Below, one piece after another: positions 1 to 12,890 of a DNA stretch of 64,000 nt (positions are counted from its first letter, which is position 1; the number at the start of each line of letters is the position of its first letter). Below the pieces are notes generated by a model. The model was not told where the DNA came from. It worked only from the letters and a program-made list of their open reading frames with translations, and ran no database searches. The DNA is taken from NCBI GenBank assembly GCA_020205615.1, contig CM035151.1, positions 46,491,409 through 46,555,408 of the forward strand, read 5' to 3'. Origin of the DNA: Panax quinquefolius (lineage: Eukaryota > Streptophyta > Magnoliopsida > Apiales > Araliaceae). The position numbers were made by a program, and so were the translations under genes.

Positions 1-372
1 ATTTGTTGAGAGTACACCTTTTCTATAGAGATAGAAAACTAGGGTTTTAGCCAATACACCATCTTCTTGAATCTTTATTTTTCCTTGGTGGATCACCTCT
101 GAGGCCAAACACATGGGTGGCTAACGTTGATCAAAGGAAGGAACCAAACCGGTGGATTCAAGGAGATCGCGAAGAAGAAAGTTGGAGGTGAACTTGTACT
201 GAGGAAGCTCGATCTTCAAGGGTATGATTTTATTTTCTTATTCTTCGTTTAATTAATAATTGTGCATAAAGGGTGATCCGGGTATATGGTTTGTAAAATT
301 TTTAAACTCGATTTTACACGTTTAAGCACTTTTTTGCAATTTGATTGCGTTCTTGAATATTACAAACCTAAC
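1..372 (+). repeat. 5' LTR of Copia A (3' portion only)
   Basis: This stretch matches the last ~370 bp of the 3' LTR (about 7385-7771) in the same order and ends in the family's terminal motif TTACAAACCTAAC just before the primer-binding site. It contains the R/U5 part; the promoter part lies outside the window. Confidence 0.9.
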
Positions 373-373
373 G

Positions 374-386
374 ATGGCATCGAGCC
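374..386 (+). other. Primer-binding site, Copia A
   Basis: The sequence TGGCATCGAGCC follows the LTR end by a couple of bases. In the better-preserved copies at 31488 and 38706 it reads TGGCATCAGAGCC, close to the TGGTATCAGAGC complementary to the 3' end of initiator tRNA-Met that primes many Copia elements. The missing base here falls on a CAG. Confidence 0.8.
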
Positions 387-949
<563 letters not shown>

Positions 950-1510
950 ATTAGAGTTGGAATTGGATTCCATGATAACTAATTGGAGTTGAAATTGATT
1001 TTATTTTAACTAATTAGAGTTGAAATTGGATTCTATCTTTCCTTAAATAAAGGAGTTTATTTAGATATGAAATAAGATTTTATATTATTCAAAATAAAAG
1101 AGTTTATTTGTGAATAGGAAAGAGAATCCTAATTTCCTTAAATAAAGGAGTTTATTTAGATATGAAATAAGATTTCATATTATTCAAAATAAAGGAGTTT
1201 ATTTGTGAATAGGAAAAGAATAATCCGTGTTTCCTTTAATAAAAGTTTTTTTACATGGAATTGGATTCCATAATTAATTAAAATAAAAGAGTTTATTTTA
1301 ATTAAAGATTTTTTTTTTTTTACATGGAATTGGATTCCATAATTAATTAAAATAAAGGAGTTTATTTTGATTAAAGATTTTGATTAAAATAAAATAGTTT
1401 ATTTTATTCAAAATTGGATAAATTAAAATAAAATAGTTTTATTTTGATTTAAATTTGGATTAAAATAAAGGAGTTTATTTTGATTCAAAATTAGATTTTA
1501 TACTAACTAA
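950..1510 (+). repeat. Hairpin-bearing tandem repeats in Copia A leader
   Basis: Imperfect tandem units of roughly 70-100 bp built from inverted repeats. Examples: 1044-1063, 8-bp stem with loop GGAG; 1160-1180, 9-bp stem with loop AAG; 1324-1340, 7-bp stem with loop TGG. The AAATAAA/TTTATTT hairpin recurs about ten times at intervals of roughly 30-60 bp. The other Copia copies have the same blocks with a different number of units. No coding potential is seen. Confidence 0.85.
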
Positions 1511-2755
1511 ATTTGCCCATTAAATGATATCAATATATATATTAAATGTTTATTATTCATGAGATGAATGTTATTTATTGATGCATATGATGATGTGTAT
1601 GATAATAAATGGGATTGATTATGGACTATTGACCAATGTGATTGGATTTTATTTTAGTTGGATGCATGAATGTATGGGTTTTATTAAATGGGGTCTGCGC
1701 ACCTCGCCTTCTCTAATTTTTCTTAATGTAAATTCTATCTCCCTCCTATGTACTTCCCCTTGACTGCTGATCAAGGTTTCTATTTATTTTAAATAGTTTT
1801 GTAATAGGAATAGTTAGAATTAATTTTGAAAAATTAGAGATCAAAGGAGCAAGGAGCGCTTGAAGACCCGTTTGTAATGGAGCCCGGGTTTAAATGTAAT
1901 AGTTATATTTAAATATTATTTCTTGCACCCCTAGGGTTTGACCTTTTGGTTCACTTGGTGGCTCTAGTGAACCAAACTAGAATAAAAGTCCATAATCAAT
2001 CCGGGTAGAATATAGTATTCTATATGTGCATGCTTATACTATATATATATATATTATGCAAACATGCTTAGCATGTTAATTAATATATTACGTATTTTTA
2101 TATATATATGTGTGCATACGCGCTAAACAAGATGAGACAAATTAATAACAAACCCCTCAATTTTTATATTAAGTCCTAAGCGTTCAAAGATATTTGGAAT
2201 ATCGAACGTCGCCTTCTAGCATGATAAAATTAATAGAGTATTAAATATTTAATATGAGTTTGTTGTGTCACCACAAAGCAAGTATTAAGTATTTAAGATG
2301 TTAATTTATCACATTTGATGCTTATAAAGAAAATTGAACAATATTGTTTTGTTGTGTCACCACAAGGATGATATTTTTCTTTTTTGAATATATGGAGTGC
2401 TAGGTCGGACTTAACTTGGATAATTTTGATTCGGATGTGCCACCACTTGATCAAAATAATCTAAGAGGCAAAATAAAAGGAGTTTCATAGTTGATGTAAT
2501 TGACAAAAGTTGTCTACCTATTTATTTATATATAGTTTGTTGTGTCACCACAAGGCTATATACATTTGAAATGGGATCCTTATTCTCACTAGCAAATCTT
2601 TAATTAGATTTTGCGAAACTATAAGTGAGGTAATATAGTTTGAAGAAAATAGTGGGAGATACCAATTTAAAACAAGACCTAATTTATTTTGGTAATTAAT
2701 AAAAGAATGTATGTTAAAATGTTGTTAATTACAAATTCATTTACTGAATTTTACA
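1511..2755 (+). other. Copia A leader, last part, with TTGTGTCACCACAA motifs
   Basis: Non-coding leader before gag, about 1.2 kb, well conserved between copies. It holds three identical copies of the 14-nt inverted repeat TTGTGTCACCACAA at 2263-2276, 2352-2365 and 2540-2553 (5-bp stem, TCAC loop) and a decayed relative near 2437-2446. B, C and D have the same three copies at the same relative places. The 61-residue ORF inside this stretch has no recognisable family. Confidence 0.8.
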
Positions 2756-3592
2756 ATGTCTAAAATTACTATCAACTTTGCGAAGCATATTAGATGCTAA
2801 ATTAACCGGATGATTAAATGGATTGGTTAAGGAATTTGAGAATAGTTCTCATAGTTTGAAAAGCTATCTTATGTCCTTAATACGCCTATCCTCGCAATGG
2901 TTGCGAATAATGCCTCTGAGGAAGAGATTGCTACTTTTAGAAAGTGGCAAGATGATGCACAATGATTGGCTCAATGCATCATGCTCGCATCCATGAGTAA
3001 CGAGCTTGACGTCGACATGAAACTATGGATGCTCCTACTATATTCCCCGCACATCAAGTAGTTGATGGTGAGGAAAGTAGGGCCGATAGATATCGATATA
3101 TCTAAGGAGCTCTTCCGATCTAGAATGGCCAATGGCACTATAATGCTGAGACAAAAAAGTTCTTAACATAATCAATTTGATTGATCAATTAGGACAACCG
3201 GTTTTATCATGGATGGAGAGTTGAGCCAAGATTTGATCTTGCACTCACTCCCCTGACTCCTTTCACAATTGTTGTGAATTTTTCATATAAACAAGCTAGA
3301 TATCGCCTTCGTTGATTTGCTTTAACATGTTGAAAAATGATGAGAGTCACTTTCAACCAAGAAAGACCATGTCTTCTTGGTAGGGGCCAAAGGATCTTCG
3401 AAAAGAAGAACGATTCAAAGAAGGTATATAAAAGGCAAAACAAAGGATAATAAGAACAAAAGCGATACGGATAGCAAAGGAGTTTGCTTCCACTTTGCAA
3501 TAAGCTGGACACTTTGGAAAGAAACTGCGAGAAGCATCTTGCGAGGCTAACCAAAGAAGCTTAGTGAAGTTTCGATTACAAATACGATTTTT
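2756..3592 (+). pseudogene. gag: Copia gag (UBN2 type), broken
   Basis: The ATG at 2756 opens a frame beginning MSKITIN, followed in broken frames by RSILDA, WLRNLRIV and MLASMSNEL, motifs of the plant Copia gag (UBN2 family) that packages element RNA. A CCHC zinc knuckle follows around 3485-3530, but the frame shifts within it: the CTG codons read CTTTG here and CTG in element D. Several frameshifts and stops prevent a full-length product. The start is chosen because all four copies share this ATG and the following codons. Confidence 0.8.
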
Positions 3593-5853
3593 GTTCATGA
3601 TTGAAATAAATTTTTCTTTAAGTCGAGGTTCTACTTGGGTATTGGATACCGACTTTGGTTATCATAAATATAGATTTATGAAGGGACCAAGCGAAGTAGA
3701 AAGCTAAACAAATATAAGTAATCCTATGTGTGGGGAAATGTAGCAAAGGTTGCCATGCATTAGCCATAGAAACTTATAGTTTAGCAATGCCTACGGCAAA
3801 TCTATTAAGTCAATAAGTTGTTATTGTATTCCAGTTCTTGTTAAAAATATTATTTCCATTTTATTGTTGGACAATGAAATCTTTGGTATTATAATTAAGA
3901 ACAATTGTTGTTCTATTTATAATAATAATGTTTTGTATAGAATGGAATATTACTTAATGGATTTTGTATACTTGACTTACGTGAAAATATTTTTTGCAAA
4001 TTGAACAAACTAGTATAAAAAAAGGAGATGATCATTCAAAGAGTTGAATGTATGTATTTGTTGAAATACAAGTGTGAATTATTTGAAAGGTTCAAAGAAT
4101 TCAGAAGTGAAACAAATTGACAAAGTATTAAGATTCTTTGATTAGATCAAGGAATAAATACTTGTGCAATAAGTTTCTAGATCATCTCAAATGGTTTTCT
4201 CATAATGGACACCTCCTGATACGCAATAATTGATTGATGTATCTAAAAGGAAAAATCATACCTTGTTGGACATGGTGCGGTCCATAATGATTTTACCGAC
4301 ATTCCAGTATCCTTCTAGGGTCATGTCCTAGAAATGGCTGCATATCTACGAAAATGGTAACCTCAAAATCCATTTCAAGACTCCATAAAAGTTATGGATG
4401 GGGAGGATTCCTAATCTTAAGTATGTTAAGATAAGGGGTTGTCCAACTTATGTGAAAAGGTTTCAAAGGATAAGCTTGGGACAAGATTTGACAAGTGTCG
4501 ATTTGTGGGACATCCTAAAGTAAGTTTAGGGTATATGTTCTATAATTCTACTTAGCAAAAGGTGTTTGTTGCGAAACACCTACCTTTAAGAAGATAAAGG
4601 TGTTTATCATTAAAGGGCTAGTGGGAGGATAATAGATCTTGAAAAGTTCAAGAACCACAAAATACTATAAGTCAAATAAGAGGAACCTGTAGATAGACCT
4701 ATTATACCACAACTGAATCGTAAATCTGGAATAGTACCAAAGATACCTAGGAGGTATGGATTCATCATGGATGATGATGATGAGGTACACATCATAGAAG
4801 ATGATGATCCAGAGTTACATACGATGAGGTAAGTGTTGTAGACACTCAGAGAAATGGATTGAAGCAAGTTTCTCAAATATGGAACATTCGTTTTGATGAA
4901 AAAATCAAAAGAGTTTGATTTTATCAAAAATAAGAATGAACCTAGTGTGTACAAAAGGGTCAGTGGGAGCGTCGTGACATTCCTAATATTATATGTTGAT
5001 ATACTACGGATAAGGAATGACATACCAATGCTACAATCAGTAAAGATAAAGTTGTCTAAACATTCCTCCATGAATGATTTGGAAGAGTATCTTAATTGGG
5101 GATATAAATCTATATAGATAGATTTAAGAGGATGCTCGACTTAACCCAAGGAACGTATATTCATTTGATGCTAAAGTCGTTTAGCATGGCAAACTCCAAG
5201 AGATGTCTCATGTTGATGAGCTATGGAGTGTATCTCTTTAATAGTCCCCATAGACTCCAAAAGAGAGAGATCGCATGAGTGACAATCATGTATGCAATGA
5301 AATGTACGAGACACGATGTTGATCGGTCATATTATGGAGAAGTTCACTATGAGTCGGTGAAAAACATCTTAAAGTGCTTAACCCAAGCACTAAGGATGTG
5401 ATCATATTCATGGTGGGTCTAAATTAAAACTAGAGGGCTTAACAGACTCAAGTTTTTCAGACAGACCAAGATGACAAAAAAATCCACTTTAAGGTAAAGG
5501 GTTACCTTGAACAGTGGTGCAGTGAATTGGAAAGGTTCCAAACAACAAAAGAGTTCTTTGGTTTAGTGATAAAGACAAAGTATATAGCTATAAATGAAGT
5601 CGCAAGTTGATTGTTTGGATTAAAAGTTCATTACAGAACTAGAAATAGTTCCTAAGTCTCATCTTGGATCTAAACATGTGTTGTGGCACTTTCATTTGAT
5701 TATTAGAATCATTGAAAGATGGGAAATCACTATAGAGATAGTGGACTCTCATGAACAACATTACATATCCATTAACTAAAGCTTATCCAACAGCAGGATA
5801 ATCGTCACTTAGAGAAGAAGAGTATAAGATACCATGGCGATTGGCTTTAGTGC
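3593..5853 (+). pseudogene. pol: Copia pol remnant, internally deleted
   Basis: Scattered pieces of a Copia polyprotein in the expected order: a protease-like stretch around 3625-4010 (WVLDT-like, then motifs such as NNNVLY), integrase around 4110-4330 (FERFKEF; WTPPD-like), and reverse transcriptase at 4893-5117 (FLILYVD followed by RNDIPMLQSVK). RNase H and C-terminal pieces follow to the polypurine tract. The remnant is about 2.3 kb against roughly 3.5-4 kb for an intact pol, so large parts are missing. The catalytic YVDD has lost one Asp codon. No product is expected. Confidence 0.8.
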
Positions 5854-5864
5854 AAGTGGGAGAT
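5854..5864 (+). other. Polypurine tract, Copia A
   Basis: AAGTGGGAGAT lies directly before the TG that opens the 3' LTR. This is the usual plus-strand priming site of Copia elements and is identical in elements B (15129) and D (36817). Confidence 0.85.
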
Positions 5865-6808
5865 TGAAAGTAATATGCACACAAGCCAATCATGTTTGAT
5901 GATAAAGCATATACTTTGTAACAATCTTATTCATTTATTAATAAAAAGTATTAATTTATTAAAACTTTTAATTATCTACATGATGTTGTTTTATAATATG
6001 TGATAAACCCATAGTTTTAAGCAATGCTTTTAGAATAATGATGATGATCATTCTAATGAGATCTAAATTCTTAGAAAGCTTAAAACTAAAATAGTTCCCA
6101 ATCGTTGGATTACTAAATTGGGGATTAGTGAATCCGGATAGATTGGTACATACGTTGCTTTTTCATTGGATGAGGATGATTGATCTCATGATCATTTGTG
6201 TGGAGACACTAAAAGCAAGTATGTAGGTGCTTATTAGAGAATAAGTTCACTGAACGTGGCTCGCTAAGGAATACCTAATGGAGATTTACTTGCCTGTCAA
6301 AAGGAAATCCTGTAGTGATAGTAGTACAAGTGATCCTTGGACTTGAGATCATCATAGTATCTTGTGTATGATGAGTTATACTTTGACTTATTCCTTAAGA
6401 CCCTTAGGGTATATCAAAGGGTATGCTTGCGTATAATAAGTTGTACATGGAGATAATGTATGATCAATAAAGAATCTACCACTTCTAATAAAAAGAAGAG
6501 AAATGTCCTATGTGATTCGATAAATGACAACCCAAAGAGTCCTTGGCGGCGAAATGAAATTAGAAAGGAGTTTCTAATTTGCATTATTTGAGTTGTGCAT
6601 TTAAGAGTCGAAATACATATAATTAAATAAAATAAGACTTGACGATAATTCCATGTCTTATATTTAATTGGGACATTGTATGGTGGAAGGATTGAATTGT
6701 CACGGTAACTATTTACTCAAAGGTTCTTTAATGATTAATGTTGAAATCTATATTATCTGGAAAGTCGTTGATCGCTAGGAGGCTTATCCTTATTGTAGAA
6801 TAAATATT

Positions 6809-7323
6809 ATTTATTTAAATAAATTAATTGTTTAATTTATTTATTTAAATAAGATTAGAATTGTTCTAATTGATTTATTCACAACCTGGTTAATATATGG
6901 AGAACCTAAAGGGTCACACCATAAAAGGAAGAATAATTATTTAAGAAGTTAATGGCATAATCGTAATAATATGTTATGTATATTTAATTTAATCTATGGT
7001 GATAGAATAAATTAAATAGCTTAATATTTATTATTTAATATTTTAGAAATATTAAATATAAATTAATAAGAGGAGTCTTATTAATATTATTACAATTATT
7101 ATTATTTTAATTTCTAAAAGAGTTTAGGAATTAATTTAATATAAGTACTCTCATTTATTCCTAATTGGATTAGGAAGGAAAATTAGTTAAAGGAGTTTAA
7201 TTAATTATCCCTAATAAGATTAGGGAGCTTAATTAATTAAAAGAATTTAATTAATTAAATAAAACCCAATTCCTTAATTGTTAAGGTGGGTTGCCCACAT
7301 CTATAAATAAGAGGAGTCTTATT
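6809..7323 (+). repeat. Series of short perfect hairpins in Copia LTR
   Basis: Inverted repeats read directly: 6809-6824 (16-nt palindrome); 6854-6870 (7-bp stem, loop TTG); 7032-7058 (12-bp stem, loop TAG); 7062-7085 (10-bp stem, loop GGAG); 7158-7176 (8-bp stem, loop TGG); 7209-7225 (7-bp stem, loop AAG); 7272-7286 (6-bp stem, loop TTG); 7286-7298 (5-bp stem, loop TTG); 7306-7323 (7-bp stem, loop GGAG). The same set recurs in the other LTRs, with local losses in the 24998 copy. Confidence 0.85.
7301..7310 (+). promoter_or_regulatory. LTR TATA box, Copia A
   Basis: CTATAAATAA in the middle of the 3' LTR, a good plant TATA box, expected to start transcription some 30 bp downstream. It overlaps the left arm of the 7306-7323 hairpin. 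The same box is found at 9323, 16579, 26431 and 41038. Confidence 0.7.
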
Positions 7324-7771
7324 ATGGGTGTGGGGGTTGTTGACTTTTTTCTACAATGTACGTAATAATTCCAATTTGTGGGAGAGTACGCCTTTTTCTA
7401 TAGAGATAGAAAAAACTAGGTTTAGCCAATACACCATCTTCTTGAATCTTTATTTTTCCTTGGTGGATCACCTCTAGAGGCCAAACACTTGGGTGGCTAA
7501 CGTTGATCAAAGGAAGGAACCAAACCCGATGGATTCAAGTTGAGATCGAAAAAGTTTTTGAGGTGAACTTGTACTGAGGAAGCTCGATCTTCAAGGGTAT
7601 GATTTTTATTTCTTATTCTTCGTTTAATTAATAATTGTGCATAAAGGGTGATCCGGTATATGGTATATGGTTTGTAAAATTTTTTAAACTCGATTTTACA
7701 AACCTAACAAGTACTCAAGTTTCGCACTTTTTTGCAATTTGATTGCGTTCTTGAATATTACAAACCTAACA

Positions 7772-7874
7772 CCTCTTTTCATATCATGAATGTATCTCGA
7801 ATACTTTTTGACAATCTTTGATTATTAGTATCATTTCGAAATGTACTTATCATTGAATAGTTCTTGGAACTTCT
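7772..7874 (-). pseudogene. gag: Tekay G1 gag fragment between two Copia insertions
   Basis: This 103-bp piece aligns with the Tekay gag of G2 at about 42860-42925. Its right end (...GGAACTTCT) continues after element B at 17021 (CTTCTCCCAAGA...), where the G2 gag reads through GGAACTTCTCCCAAGAC. It is therefore the part of the G1 gag lying between the insertion points of Copia A and Copia B. It is degenerate and has no usable reading frame. Confidence 0.75.
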
Positions 7875-9764
7875 TGAAAGTAGTATGCACACAAAGCCAA
7901 TCATGTTTGATGATAAAGCATATACTTTGTAACAATCTTATTCATTTATTAATAAAAAGTATTAATTTATTAAAGGCTTTTAATTATCTACATGATGTTT
8001 GTTTTTATAATATGTGATAAACCCATAGTTTTAAGCAATGCTTTTAGAATAATGATGATGATCATTCTAATGAGATCTAAATTCTTAGAAAGCTTAAAAC
8101 TAAAATAGTTCCCAATCATTGGATTACTAAATTGGGGATTAGTGAATCCTGGATAGATTGGTACATACGTTAATGTTTTTGCTCATTGGATGAGGATGAT
8201 TGATCTCATGATCATTTGTGTGGAGACACTAAAGCAAGTATGTAGGTGCTTATTAGAGAATAAGTTCATTTGAACGTGGCTCGCTAAGGAATACCTAATG
8301 GAGTTTTATTTGCTGTCAATAGGAATTCTCAGAGTGATAGTAGTACAAGTGATCCTTGGACTTGAGATCATCATAGTATCTTGTGTATGATGAGTTATAC
8401 TTTGACTTATTCCTTAAGACCCTTAGGGTATATCAAAGGGTATGCTTGGGTATAATAAGTTGTATATGGAGATAATGTATGATCAATAAAGAATCTACCA
8501 CTTCTAATAAAAGAAGAGAATGTCCTATGTGATTCGATAAATGACAACCCAAAGTAGTCCTTGGCGAATAAGAATGAAATTAGAAAGGAGTTTCTAATTT
8601 GCATTATTTGAGTTGTGCATTTAAGGATCGAAATACATATAATTAAATAAAATAAGACTTGACGATAAATTCCATGTCTTATATTTAATTGGGACATTGT
8701 ATGGTGGAAGGATTGAATTGTACGGTAACTATTTACTCAAAGGTTCTTTAATGATTAATGTTGAAATCTATATTATCCGGAAAGTCGTTGATCGCTAGGG
8801 GAGGCTTATCCCTATTGTAGAATAAATATTATTTATTTAAATAAATTAATTATTTAATTTATTTATTTAAATAAGATTAGAATTGTTCTAATTGATTTAT
8901 TCACAACCGGGTTTAATATGGAGAACCTAAAGGGTCACACCATAAAAGGAAGAATAATTATTTAAGAAGTTAATGGCATAATCGTAATAATATATTTATG
9001 TATATTTAATTTAATCTATGGTGATAGAATAAATTAAATAGCTTAATATTTATTATTTAATATTTTAGAAATATTAAATATAAATTAATAAGAGGAGTCT
9101 TATTAATATTATTACAATTATTATTATTTTAATTTCTAAAAGAGTTTAGGAATTAATTTAATATAAGTACTCTCATTTATTCCTAATTGGATTAGGAAGG
9201 AAAATTAGTTAAAGGAGTTTAATTAATTATCCCTAATAAGATTAGGGAGCTTAATTAATTAAAAGAATTTAATTAATTAAATAAAACCCAATTCCTTAAT
9301 TGTTAAGGTGGGTTGCCCACATCTATAAATAAGAGGAGTCTTATTATGGGTGGTATGGGTTGTTGATTTTTTCAACATATCGTAATAATTCCAATTGTTG
9401 GAGAGTACGCTTTTTTCTATAGAGATAGAAAACTAGGGTTTAGCCAAACACCCATCTTCTTGAATTTTATTCTTCCTTGGTGGATCACCTCTAGAGGCCA
9501 AACATTTGGGTGGCTAACGTTGATCAAAGGAAGGAACCAAACCGGTGGATTCAAGTTGAACGCGAAAGGATTTGGAGGTGAACTTGTACCTGAGGAAGCT
9601 CGATCTTCAAGGGTATGATTTTATTCTTTATCTTTTCGTTTAATTAATAATTATGCATAAAGGGTGATCCGGGTATATGGTTTGTAAATTTTTAAACTCG
9701 ATTTTACACGCTTAGCACTTTTTTTGCAATTTGATTGCATTTCTTGAATATTACAAACCTAACA
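7875..9764 (+). repeat. 5' LTR of Copia B
   Basis: A 1890-bp LTR with TG...CA ends, containing the hairpin series seen in A and a TATA box (9323-9332). The next bases are the primer-binding site. Confidence 0.92.
9323..9332 (+). promoter_or_regulatory. LTR TATA box, Copia B
   Basis: CTATAAATAA in the 5' LTR, where it would drive the element's genomic transcript. The AATAAGA-GGAG-TCTTATT hairpin overlaps it. Confidence 0.7.
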
Positions 9765-9766
9765 AA

Positions 9767-9778
9767 GGGCATCGAGCC
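9767..9778 (+). other. Primer-binding site, Copia B
   Basis: GGGCATCGAGCC two bases after the LTR, a decayed form of TGGCATCAGAGCC (initiator tRNA-Met type). Confidence 0.7.
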
Positions 9779-10118
9779 AAACCTTTATGCAAATTATTAA
9801 TTGTTTTAATTTGATATATATATTGATATGTGTTTAGAACAATTTAATTGGGCATAATTTTATTGTATATAAAATTTATTAAAAAAAAAAAAAAAAAAAA
9901 AAATTGTCACGTAATTTAAATTAATTTTTTATATAAATTTAGTATATTCTAAATTTAATGTTATCAAAGTTGCCATGTTAATAACCCCGCACGTGCTTCC
10001 TTCAAAAAAAAATTAAATATATATAATAAGATATATATATACATGCTTGAATATCAATTATACAATATACCTTACATATTATGTATTTCAAGAATAATCT
10101 TGTTGTTTTAATAGATAA

Positions 10119-10181
<63 letters not shown>

Positions 10182-12068
10182 TTTTAATATTAAAATAAAA
10201 GTTTATTTTAATTTTAAAATAAAAAATATAATTTTAATCTTAAAAAATAAAAGGGTTTATTTTAATTTTAAAATTAAATTTCATGCTAACTAATTAGAGT
10301 TGGAATTGGATTCCATGATAACTAATTGGAGTTGAAATTGGATTCCATCTTTCCTTAAATAAAGGAGTTTATTTAGATATGAAATAGATTTTCATATTAT
10401 TCAAAATAAAAGAGTTTATTTGTGAATAGGAAAGAGAATCCTAATTTCCTTAAATAAAGAGTTTATTTAGATATGAAATAAGATTTCATATTATTCAAAA
10501 TAAAAGAGTTTATTTGTGAATAGGAAATATAATCCGTGTTTCCTTTAAATAAAGGAGTTTATTTACATGGAATTGGATTCCATAATTAATTAAAATAAAA
10601 GAGTTTATTTTAATTAAAGAGATTTTTTTTATTACATGGAATTGATTCCATAATTAATTAAAATAAAGGAGTTTATTTTGATTAAAATTTTGATTAAAAT
10701 AAAATAGTTTATTTTATTCAAAATTGGATAAATTAAAATAAAATAGTTTTATTTTGATTTAAATTTGGATTAAAATAAAGGAGTTTATTTTGATTCAAAA
10801 TTAGATTTTATACTAACTAAATTTGCCCATTAAATGATATCAATATATATATTAAATGTTTATTATTCATAGATGAATGTTATTTATTGATGCATATGAT
10901 GATGTGTATGATAATAAATGGGATTGATTATGGACTATCGACCAATGTGATTGGATTTTATTTTAGTTGGATGCATGAATGTATGGGTTTTATTAAATGG
11001 GGTCTGCGTATTCCTCGCCTTCTCTAATTTTTCTTAATGTAAATTCTATCTCCTCCTATGTACTTCCCTCGATCACGATCAAGGTTTCTATTTATTTTAA
11101 ATAGTTTTGTAATAGGAATATTTAGAATTAATTTTGAAGAATTGGAGATCAAGGACAAGAAGCGCTTGAAGACCCGCTTTGTAATGGAGCCCTAGTTTAA
11201 ATGTAATAGTTATATTTAAATATTATTTCTTGCACCCCTAGGGTTTGACCTTTTGGTTCACTTGGTGGCTCTAGTGAACCAAACTAGAATAAAAGTCCAT
11301 AATCAATCCGGGTAGAATATAGTATTCTATATGTGCATGCTTATACTATATATATATATATATTATGCAAACATGCTTCGCATGTTAATTAATATACGAC
11401 GCGTATTTTATATATATATACGCATGCGCGCTAAACAAGATGAGACAAATTAATAACAAACCCCTCAATTTTTATATTAAGTCCTAAGCGCTCAAAGATA
11501 TTTGGAATATCGAACGTCAGCCTTCTAGCATGATAAAATTAATAGAGTATTAAATATTTAATATGAGTTTGTTGTGTCACCACAAGGCAAGTATTAAGTA
11601 TTTAAGATGTTAATTTATCACATTTGATGCTTATAAAGAAAATTGAACAATATTGTTTTGTTGTGTCACCACAAGGATGATATTTTTCTTTTTGAATATA
11701 TGGAGTGCTAGGTCGGACTTAACTTGGATAATTTTGATTCTGGATGTGCCACCACTTGATCAAAATAATCTAAGAGGCAAAAGAAAAGGAGTTGCATAGT
11801 TGATGTAATTGACAAAAGTTGTCTACCTATTTATTTATATATAGTTTGTTGTGTCACCACAAGGCTATATACATTTGAAATGGGATCCTTATTCTCACTA
11901 GCAAATCTTTAATTAGATTTTGCTTTAACTATATAAGTGAGGGTAATATAGTTTGAAGAAAATAATGGGAGATACCAATTTAAAACAAGACCTAATTTAT
12001 TTTGGTAATTAATAAAAGAATGTATGTTAAAATGTTGTTAATTACAAATTCATTTACGAAATTTTACA
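9779..12068 (+). repeat. Copia B leader: (TA)n, hairpin repeats, TTGTG motifs
   Basis: Non-coding 2.3 kb leader with the same layout as in A. It holds a TA repeat at 10119-10178 (much shorter than in A), the hairpin tandem repeats at about 10280-10810, and three exact TTGTGTCACCACAA copies at 11572-11585, 11661-11674 and 11849-11862. A block near 9903-10080 differs from A. Confidence 0.85.
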
Positions 12069-12890
12069 ATGTCTAAAATTACTATCATCACAAGAAGCAT
12101 ATTAGATGCTAAATTAATCGAATCAAATTAAACGGATTGGTTAAGGAATTTGAGAATAGTTCTCATAGTCCGAAAAGCTATCTTATGTCCTTAATACGCC
12201 TATCCTCGCAATGGTTGCGCATAATGCCTCCGAGGAAGACATTGCTACTTTTAGAAAGTGGCAAGATGATGCACATTGGCTTTCAATGCATCATGCTCGC
12301 ATCCACGAGTAGTACGAGCTTCAAATCGACATGAAACTATGGATGCTCCTACTATATTCCCGCACATCAAGTAGTTGATGGTGAGGAAAGTAGGACCGAT
12401 AGATATCGATATCTAAGGAGCTCTTCCGATCTAGAATGGCCAATGACACTATAGTATGCATAAAAAAGTTCTTAACATAATCAATTTGATTGATCAATTA
12501 GGACAACTGGTTTTGTCATGGATGGAGAGTTGAGCCAAGATTTGATCTTGCACTCACTCCCCGGACTCCTTTCACAATTGTTGTGAATTTTTCATATAAA
12601 CAAGCTAGATATCGCCTTCGTTGATTTGCTTAACATGTTGAAAAATGTTGAGAGTCACTTTCAAACCAAGAAAGACCATGTCTTACCGGTAGGGGCCAAA
12701 GGATCTTCCTCAAAAGAAGAACGATTCAAAGAAGGTAAATAGAAAGGCATAAACAAAGGATAATAAGAACAAAAGCGATACGGATAGCAAAGGAGAGCTT
12801 GCTTCCACTACAATAAGCCCGACACTCGGAAAGAAATCTGCAGAAGCATCTTGCAGAGGCTAACCAAAGAAGCTTAGTGAAGTTTCGGTT
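12069..12890 (+). pseudogene. gag: Copia B gag, broken
   Basis: Starts at the family ATG (MSKITI). Pieces of the UBN2-type gag can be followed (RSILDA, WLRN, then the 12137-12334 stretch in a shifted frame) to a decayed zinc knuckle near 12800-12850. There the sites that read CTGCAA and CCTGGACACTGG in element D read CTACAA and CCCGACACTCGG. The frameshifts sit mostly at such CTG/CAG sites. Not functional as read. Confidence 0.75.

Larger units (their letters stand above)
5865..7771 (+). repeat. 3' LTR of Copia A
   Basis: A 1907-bp LTR starting TGAAAGTAATATGC and ending AAACCTAACA, so it has the TG...CA ends. Homologous full-length LTRs lie at 7875, 15140, 24998, 29596 and 36828. It holds the hairpin series (6809-7323) and a TATA box at 7301. 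The short ORFs in it (for example 7322-7510 on the minus strand) are not conserved as proteins. Confidence 0.92.

Noticed and set aside
2263..2553. Regularly repeated 14-nt motif considered as a CRISPR-like array
   Set aside because: Only three copies, spacing 89 and 188 bp, 'spacers' conserved between elements, and the genome is a plant.
8407..8697. Minus-strand ORF recurring in several Copia LTRs (25620, 30152, 37348)
   Set aside because: It recurs only because the LTR is repeated; frames and ends differ between copies, as expected for non-coding DNA.
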